A DNA stretch of 11,235 bases from DATCVA01 sp036567205. GTDB taxonomy: Bacteria; Pseudomonadota; Gammaproteobacteria; Burkholderiales; Burkholderiaceae_B. The notes under the pieces are model-generated. The model saw only the letters and a program-made list of their open reading frames with translations, was not told the origin of the DNA and did not search any database. Below are positions 7,238 to 11,235 of this stretch, piece after piece; the stretch's first letter is position 1; the number at the start of each line of letters is the position of its first letter. The position numbers were made by a program, and so were the translations under genes. Location: assembly GCA_036567205.1 (NCBI GenBank), contig DATCVA010000047.1, forward strand, positions 1 through 11,235, written 5' to 3'.

Positions 7238-7305
7238 ATGGGGTGTCGCCATGTGATAATCCCCCCGTAAATCCATCACTGCTCAAAATGGGGTATTACC
7301 ATGTG
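7238..7305 (+). repeat. Direct repeat of a start-like segment in the cls leader
   Basis: ATGGGGT-N4-CCATGTG occurs at 7238-7255 and again at 7288-7305, 50 bases apart, with 14 of 18 positions identical. The second copy contains the cls ATG (7301) and the GGGG that may serve as its weak ribosome site. In the first copy the equivalent ATG is followed directly by TGA. TAATCCCC (7257-7264) can also pair with GGGG-T-ATTA (7290-7298), with one bulged base, which would mask that ribosome site. A short GC-rich dyad, GACGCG-GG-CGCGTC, lies just upstream at 7216-7229 but has no T-run. Confidence 0.5.
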
Positions 7306-8710
7306 GCTGATTGTCCACCTCATCATCATCACGGGACTATCGGTTCGTGTTTTGCTTCGGCCACACCGCGATCCAGCGTCGCGCATTGCATGGATCTTGT
7401 TTATTATGGCTCTGCCCTACGTCGGTGCATTGGTGTACTTGATGTTGGGCGAGGTTCGGCCGGTCGCGGTTTCGGTTCGTCAGAGGCTGCCTGACTCCTC
7501 CCAACCCCTATCTTCCGGCTCGGTCACGGACAACGCCAATATTCCGGAGAACGCCTCGCCGGGGTTTGCAATAGGTACGTCGATCAGTGGCTTCGCCCCG
7601 GTTGGCGGCAACACGGGACATTTGCTCGATGATTCGAATTCCACGATTAACGCAATCGTAGCGGATATTGACGCGGCAATAGAGCACGTGCACCTTCTTT
7701 TCTACATCTGGCTATCTGATACAAACGGGCGCAAAGTAGTTGACGCGATGGTGCGTGCGGCCCAACGCGGGGTCACTTGCCGTGTGATCGTCGACGATCT
7801 GGGATCGCGCGACTTCATCCGTGGCGAGCATTGGTCGTCGATGAGTCGTGCCGGAGTGCAACTGGCGCGCGCGCAGCCGATTGGCAACATCGTGGTTCGC
7901 ATCCTGAAGGGGCGGGTCGATGTTCGGAACCACCGCAAGATCGTCGTGATTGACAACCAGATTACTTATTGCGGGAGCCAGAATTGTGCCGACCCTGAGT
8001 TCGCCGTCAAAGCAAAGTACGCACCGTGGGTTGACGCGGTTGTTCGGTTCGAGGGCCCGATCGCCCGGCAGAATCAGCAGCTTTTCCTCGCCGATTGGCT
8101 GATCTGTACCCATGAGGATTGTCGTGAACTGGCACACCGACCTATACCGCAATTGGAACAAGGTTTCGTGGCCCAGGTTATAGGGACCGGACCCGAGAAC
8201 CACTATTCCGCGACGCCGGAGCTTTTCGCGACATTGATGTTCAGCGCCCGGCGAGAACTGGTGATAACGACACCTTACTACGTCCCGGATGACTCCATGC
8301 AAGCCGCGCTTTGTGCCTGCGCCCGACGGGGGATCTCAACGACCATCGTTTTCCCGGCTCGAAATGACAGTTGGTTCGTGGGAGCGGCAAGTCGTAGCTA
8401 CTATTCCGAACTATTGGATGCAGGAGTCTGCATTCACGAATACGTCGGTGGCTTGCTACACACCAAATCACTGACGGTTGACGGCGAGGTGACTCTGATC
8501 GGTTCAGCGAATATGGACCGGCGCAGCTTTGACCTGAACTTCGAAAACAATATCTTGTTTCATGATGCGCATTTGACGCAGGCCATCCGTCGTAGACAAG
8601 AAGAATATATCGCACAATCTAAGCTAATCAACCAAACCGATGTGGCTGCGTGGAGTTTGCGATATCGGCTTCGTAACAACGTCATGGCCATACTCGGTCC
8701 CGTCCTGTGA
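7301..8710 (+). CDS. cls: Cardiolipin synthase, two-HKD phospholipase D family (ClsA-like)
   Basis: Inner-membrane enzyme that condenses two phosphatidylglycerol molecules to cardiolipin and glycerol (ClsA type). The 469-residue length is near the usual 475-490. Two N-terminal membrane helices (about 2-19 and 29-50) match the family's anchor. The two phospholipase D HKD motifs are intact: HRKIVVID with His211, Lys213 and Asp218, followed by GSQN, and HTKSLTVD with His387, Lys389 and Asp394, followed by GSANMDRRSF. WVDAVVRFEGP at 243-253 and the following DW also match ClsA. The ATG at 7301 has only a weak GGGG upstream. It is the last of three plus-strand genes; cardiolipin and Na+/H+ exchange both bear on envelope and osmotic stress, but a shared role is inference. 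A different PLD-type lipid transferase cannot be excluded. Confidence 0.92.
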   Translation: MWLIVHLIIITGLSVRVLLRPHRDPASRIAWILFIMALPYVGALVYLMLGEVRPVAVSVRQRLPDSSQPLSSGSVTDNANIPENASPGFAIGTSISGFAPVGGNTGHLLDDSNSTINAIVADIDAAIEHVHLLFYIWLSDTNGRKVVDAMVRAAQRGVTCRVIVDDLGSRDFIRGEHWSSMSRAGVQLARAQPIGNIVVRILKGRVDVRNHRKIVVIDNQITYCGSQNCADPEFAVKAKYAPWVDAVVRFEGPIARQNQQLFLADWLICTHEDCRELAHRPIPQLEQGFVAQVIGTGPENHYSATPELFATLMFSARRELVITTPYYVPDDSMQAALCACARRGISTTIVFPARNDSWFVGAASRSYYSELLDAGVCIHEYVGGLLHTKSLTVDGEVTLIGSANMDRRSFDLNFENNILFHDAHLTQAIRRRQEEYIAQSKLINQTDVAAWSLRYRLRNNVMAILGPVL

Positions 8711-8795
8711 TTGTGTACTGAACGATTGATGCAGTATGCGAGGCATCGTAGTTGTGGTGAGCGGGAAGGTATCCTGTTTCGTGGATGTAGTTCTT

Positions 8796-8856
8796 GCACT
8801 GCGTCATCGACATCGCTAGCTTGGCAGTGCTTGTGATGTAATATGATGCACATATT
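8796..8856. repeat. Pair of dyads downstream of cls
   Basis: GCACTGC (8796-8802) and GCAGTGC (8824-8830) form a perfect 7-base inverted repeat around 21 bases that contain the palindrome GCTAGC. Ten bases on, AATATG-ATGCA-CATATT (8840-8856) is a compact operator-like palindrome. No regulator can be assigned from sequence alone. Confidence 0.4.
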
Positions 8857-9023
8857 GATGCGCGCTTTTATGGGTTCGATGACTGAGGCTTTGCACGCTA
8901 GCTTTATCACGAAGAACGTTTTCTTTGGCAGTCTTCAAGGCCGTCTTTCAACGGCGCGGCTACAAGTTGCCGTCAAGGGATTACGGTAATTTTTACATCA
9001 AATCAAACGGATTGTCGGTAATT

Positions 9024-9072
9024 GGCGTGCAATGTTTCGCCCTGTGTAGGGTCGCACCGCAGCTATTTTTTT
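9024..9072 (+). terminator. Possible Rho-independent terminator, plus strand
   Basis: GTGC (9027-9030) can pair with GCAC (9054-9057), and CCCT-GTGT-AGGG (9040-9051) forms the hairpin tip. After a short AGCTA a run of seven T residues follows (9066-9072). The stem is interrupted, so the call is weak. A second, AT-rich hairpin (GCTTTA 9073-9078 / TAAAGC 9089-9094) with a following T-run may add to it. It would end transcripts coming from cls or from a small transcript within the gap. Confidence 0.35.
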
Positions 9073-9121
9073 GCTTTATTTCTTATAGTAAAGCGTTGTT
9101 TTTTACTCCTACGCCATGGAG

Positions 9122-10048
9122 TCATGAAGTTCCCAGTATTGACTCGGCCACCACTTCACGCGTCAACTGCGGGGCTAACAGTTGGATGAAGTCATACATG
9201 TAGTTGCGTAAATGGCTGTGTGCCCGCAATGAAATAGACGTCATGCTGGACGCAAAAATATGACTGGCAGCGATAGCCCGAAGCCCGTGGTCTTTCTGTT
9301 TGTTGAACGATACCTCTGTCATGACCGCGATACCCAAGCCTAACTCCACATAGGTCTTGCTGACATCAGCGTCGACGGCGCCGAAGATAACTTTGGGAGT
9401 GATTCCGGCCTGTTTGAATGCGTCCATAACCTTCCAGTGGCCGCTGAAGGCAGGATCATGAGTAATTATGGGATAAGCGGCAACATCTTGCAAAGTCGGT
9501 TTTTTCTTCTTTAGCAACTGGTGGCCAGCTTTGGTAATGATGCACCGCTTAAGTTCGAAGCAATCTAGCCGAACAAGGGCAGGGAAGGGGTGCATAGCGT
9601 CTGTACCAATGGCCAGGTCAGCTTCACCCGCTTCGACTAATTCGCAGATTTGCGTTGGGTTGCCTTGCCGCAGGTGAATCTCCACCTTGGGGTGTAACTG
9701 GATGAACTGTTCAATTACCTTGGGAAGAATATAGCGCGCATGGGTATGTGTGGTGGCAATGGTCAGGCTTCCACCTTCGCGTGCCGAGATTTCCTCGCCC
9801 AGGCTTTTAAGATTATCCATCTCGTTTAGAACGCGTTGGGCAATAGCGATTACTTCACGCCCGGATTCCGTCAGTCCGATGATGCGATTACGCTTGCGGG
9901 CGAATATCTTGAAGCCCAGTTCGTCTTCCAGAAGTTGAATGTGCTTGCTGATTCCCGGCTGCGATGTATGCAGGGCTTCGGCCGTATTCGATATGTGGTT
10001 ATCGTGCCGATGGACCTCTAGTACATAGCGTAATTGCAAGAGATTCAT
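9122..10048 (-). CDS. LysR-family transcriptional regulator, CysB/Cbl-like
   Basis: Cytosolic DNA-binding regulator of the CysB branch, 308 residues (CysB is 324). The N-terminal winged helix-turn-helix is at about 1-60 (MNLLQLRYVLEV, then NTAEALHTSQPGISKHI at 21-37), a linker helix spans 63-92, and the effector domain about 93-300. The CysB hallmark ATTHTHARYILP at 98-109, QGNPTQI at 128-134, DADVSKTYVELGLGI at 226-240 and RNYMYDFIQLLAPQLTR at 281-297 align closely with E. coli CysB from memory. Thr100, Thr102 and Thr149 of the sulfate/N-acetylserine pocket are kept, but Gln103 is His and Thr202 is Ser, so the effector may differ. The frame is open 21 residues upstream, but MNLLQL at 10048 matches the family start and has GAGG 6 bases before it. 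It is divergent from the Bug-type binding protein, its likely target. Confidence 0.93.
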   Translation of the reverse strand: MNLLQLRYVLEVHRHDNHISNTAEALHTSQPGISKHIQLLEDELGFKIFARKRNRIIGLTESGREVIAIAQRVLNEMDNLKSLGEEISAREGGSLTIATTHTHARYILPKVIEQFIQLHPKVEIHLRQGNPTQICELVEAGEADLAIGTDAMHPFPALVRLDCFELKRCIITKAGHQLLKKKKPTLQDVAAYPIITHDPAFSGHWKVMDAFKQAGITPKVIFGAVDADVSKTYVELGLGIAVMTEVSFNKQKDHGLRAIAASHIFASSMTSISLRAHSHLRNYMYDFIQLLAPQLTREVVAESILGTS

Positions 10049-10223
10049 GTGATGCCTCACTATATCTAATATGAATACTAAGATAACACAATATTCTGGC
10101 AGGCTATTCATTTGCTTGCTACCATTTCCTTGCAGTTAATTAAAACAATTTCCAATGGTGCTCCGTCTGGATCCTTGGGCGGTCAACACCAAAATGAGAC
10201 AGAAATGTCCGTGGAGGTAGACA
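10049..10223. promoter_or_regulatory. Divergent control region between the CysB-like regulator and the Bug-type protein
   Basis: This 175-base AT-rich gap must hold both promoters. ATGAATA (10071-10077) and TATTCAT (10105-10111) are a perfect 7-base inverted repeat, with a third half-site, AATATTC (10090-10096), between them; GAATA-N14-TATTC (10073-10096) is a sub-dyad. Such spaced half-sites fit LysR-type binding. A weak sigma70-like pair toward the regulator, TTGTGT (10091-10086) and TAGATA (10068-10063) with 17 bases between, overlaps the half-sites, but its start point would fall almost in the ribosome site, so it is doubtful. GGAGG at 10213-10217, 6 bases before the ATG, is a strong ribosome site for the downstream gene. 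Confidence 0.5.
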
Positions 10224-11234
10224 ATGAACCAAGTTCAAAGCAAGTTGGTGCGCTTCTTGTTTAGTCTGACCGCGATTGCCGTTGCGCCCGCTTTGTTTGG
10301 AAGCGCGGCATATGGTCAATCAGCCGTTAACAATTACCCTAGTCACTCTATTCGTTTTGTGTCCGGTTTTGCCCCGGGTGGAGCGACGGATGTGGTGGCA
10401 CGCGTAATAGGGCAGAGTATTGGCGACTCGTTGGGTCAAACAGTTGTAGTAGAAAATAAACCAGGCGCGGCAGGTAATATCGGCGCCAATTTTGTGGCTC
10501 AGTCTGCTTCTGACGGATACACAATGTATTTGGCTAATGCAACGATAGCAATGCCGTCCCTTTTCCCCGAACTGCCGTTCGATGTAGATAAGGACTTTGC
10601 GCCTGTCTCGCTGATCGGGTACGGGCCGTCGGTGTTGGCGGTCAATCCTAAACTACCTGTGCGTTCGGTAAGCGAGTTGATTGCCTATGCAAAAAAGAAT
10701 CCTGGAAAACTCAACTATGCATCGGGCGGGGTCGGTAACATTACCCATATGGCCATGGAGTTGTTTATTGCGAAGACCGGAGTAAAAGTCGTTCATATTC
10801 CCTATAAAGGCGGTGCTCCCTCCACTAACGCCGTGGTTGCCGGTGAAGTCCCCGTGCTAATGGCTTCAATGACATCGGTGCTGGGGCAGGTGAAGCAAGG
10901 AACGTTGATCCCCCTGGCTGTTTCATCGCACGAGCGCAGTCCCGCATTGCCCAATGTACCGACGATGGCCGAGGCAGGTGTCCCAGGCTACGAGGCAAGC
11001 TCATGGTATGGAGTCCTGGTTCCAGCCAAAACTCCCAAGCCCATTATCGACAAGCTAAGTAAGGCAATTGCCACAGGGTTGAAACAGCAAAGCGTAACCG
11101 AAACCTTGTTGGCACAGGGCGTGGCGCCGGCAAAGCCCGACCAGGCCGGACCTGAGGCATTTGGAAAATATATTGATAGCGAAATGGATAAATGGGCAGC
11201 CATTATCTCCAAGGCACATATCACTGTGAAATAA
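10224..11234 (+). CDS. Tripartite tricarboxylate transporter family solute-binding protein (Bug/TctC)
   Basis: Periplasmic binding protein of the Bug family, which captures carboxylates, amides or related small molecules for a TctAB membrane partner or acts as a sensor. It is complete at 336 residues, with the stop just inside the window end. A Sec signal peptide covers about 1-31 (basic start, hydrophobic core LFSLTAIAVAPALFG, cleavage near AYG/QSA). The mature protein has the family landmarks SIRFVSGFAPGGATDVVAR (42-60), ENKPGAAGNIGA (77-88), DGYTMYLAN (97-105), LNYASGGVGNITHMAMELF (163-181), HIPYKGGAPS (191-200), and late VPTMAEAGVPGYEASSWYG. GGAGG 6 bases before the ATG fixes the start. 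No TctA or TctB gene is seen here, so it may be one of the orphan Bug proteins common in Bordetella-like genomes. It is probably controlled by the divergent CysB-like regulator; the ligand is unknown. Confidence 0.95.
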   Translation: MNQVQSKLVRFLFSLTAIAVAPALFGSAAYGQSAVNNYPSHSIRFVSGFAPGGATDVVARVIGQSIGDSLGQTVVVENKPGAAGNIGANFVAQSASDGYTMYLANATIAMPSLFPELPFDVDKDFAPVSLIGYGPSVLAVNPKLPVRSVSELIAYAKKNPGKLNYASGGVGNITHMAMELFIAKTGVKVVHIPYKGGAPSTNAVVAGEVPVLMASMTSVLGQVKQGTLIPLAVSSHERSPALPNVPTMAEAGVPGYEASSWYGVLVPAKTPKPIIDKLSKAIATGLKQQSVTETLLAQGVAPAKPDQAGPEAFGKYIDSEMDKWAAIISKAHITVK

Positions 11235-11235
11235 G

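Larger units (their letters stand above)
8711..9121. other. Long intergenic region between cls and the LysR gene; dyads and T-runs, no supported gene
   Basis: About 410 bases lie between the convergent ends of cls and the LysR gene. The region is AT-richer than the flanking genes, especially from 9060 to 9105. A 48-codon frame (8843-8989) and a 92-codon TTG-started frame (8925-9203, running into the LysR 3' end) have no good ribosome site or recognisable similarity. The sequence holds several dyads: GCACTGC/GCAGTGC (8796-8830), AATATG-N5-CATATT (8840-8856), ATTAC-G-GTAAT (8980-8990), and a terminator-like structure near 9024-9072. CGCTAGCTT occurs twice, at 8814-8822 and 8896-8904. It could hold a long cls 3' untranslated region, a small RNA, or remains of a lost gene. 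Confidence 0.5.

Noticed and set aside
8843..8989. A 48-codon frame (MMHILMRAF...) downstream of cls.
   Set aside because: There is no convincing ribosome site and no recognisable similarity; it could be a small protein but the sequence alone does not support it.
9106..9122. ACTCC/GGAGT hairpin just after the LysR stop as its terminator.
   Set aside because: In the direction of LysR transcription the stem is followed by A residues, not T, and the stem is only five pairs.
8925..9203. A 92-codon plus-strand frame starting at a TTG between cls and the LysR gene.
   Set aside because: It has a rare start with no clear ribosome site, runs antisense into the LysR 3' end, and matches nothing recognisable; the T-rich middle gives a Phe/Cys-rich stretch typical of non-coding DNA.

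Overview
The window looks like chromosomal DNA of a betaproteobacterium, most likely Burkholderiales/Alcaligenaceae (the Bordetella, Pusillimonas or Castellaniella neighbourhood). The grounds are a type-2 orotidine-phosphate decarboxylase, a groES-groEL operon under a CIRCE operator, a Bug/TctC solute-binding protein beside a CysB-like LysR regulator, and moderately high GC. This placement comes from family knowledge and not from a database match.

Layout. Left block, all on the minus strand: groS-groL (3561 down to 1594) is driven from a sigma70-like promoter fused to a perfect CIRCE element and ends at a strong hairpin terminator at 1519-1550. Downstream on the same strand lie dgkA (diacylglycerol kinase) and pyrF, 59 bases apart and probably one transcription unit, with a long inverted repeat in the dgkA leader. 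About 310 bases without a convincing gene follow the heat-shock promoter.

Middle block, all on the plus strand: a CPA1-type Na+/H+ antiporter (3994-5631), an exported-looking metal-dependent amidohydrolase (5694-7184), and a two-HKD cardiolipin synthase (7301-8710). Gaps of 62 and 116 bases allow co-transcription. The latter two genes have structured starts: two abutting perfect hairpins at the amidohydrolase N-terminus, and a duplicated start-like segment plus a possible SD-masking stem before cls. About 410 bases of non-coding DNA follow, with several dyads and a possible terminator.

Right block: a CysB-like LysR regulator (minus) and a Bug-type periplasmic binding protein (plus) are divergent across a 175-base AT-rich region with GAATA/TATTC half-sites. 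This is a typical regulator/target arrangement for carboxylate uptake.

Taken together the window is mostly housekeeping (protein folding, pyrimidine synthesis, lipid recycling) plus envelope and ion functions. I see no prophage, insertion sequence, CRISPR array, tRNA or rRNA, and no obviously new multigene system. The most interesting items are leader and intergenic structures, not novel proteins.
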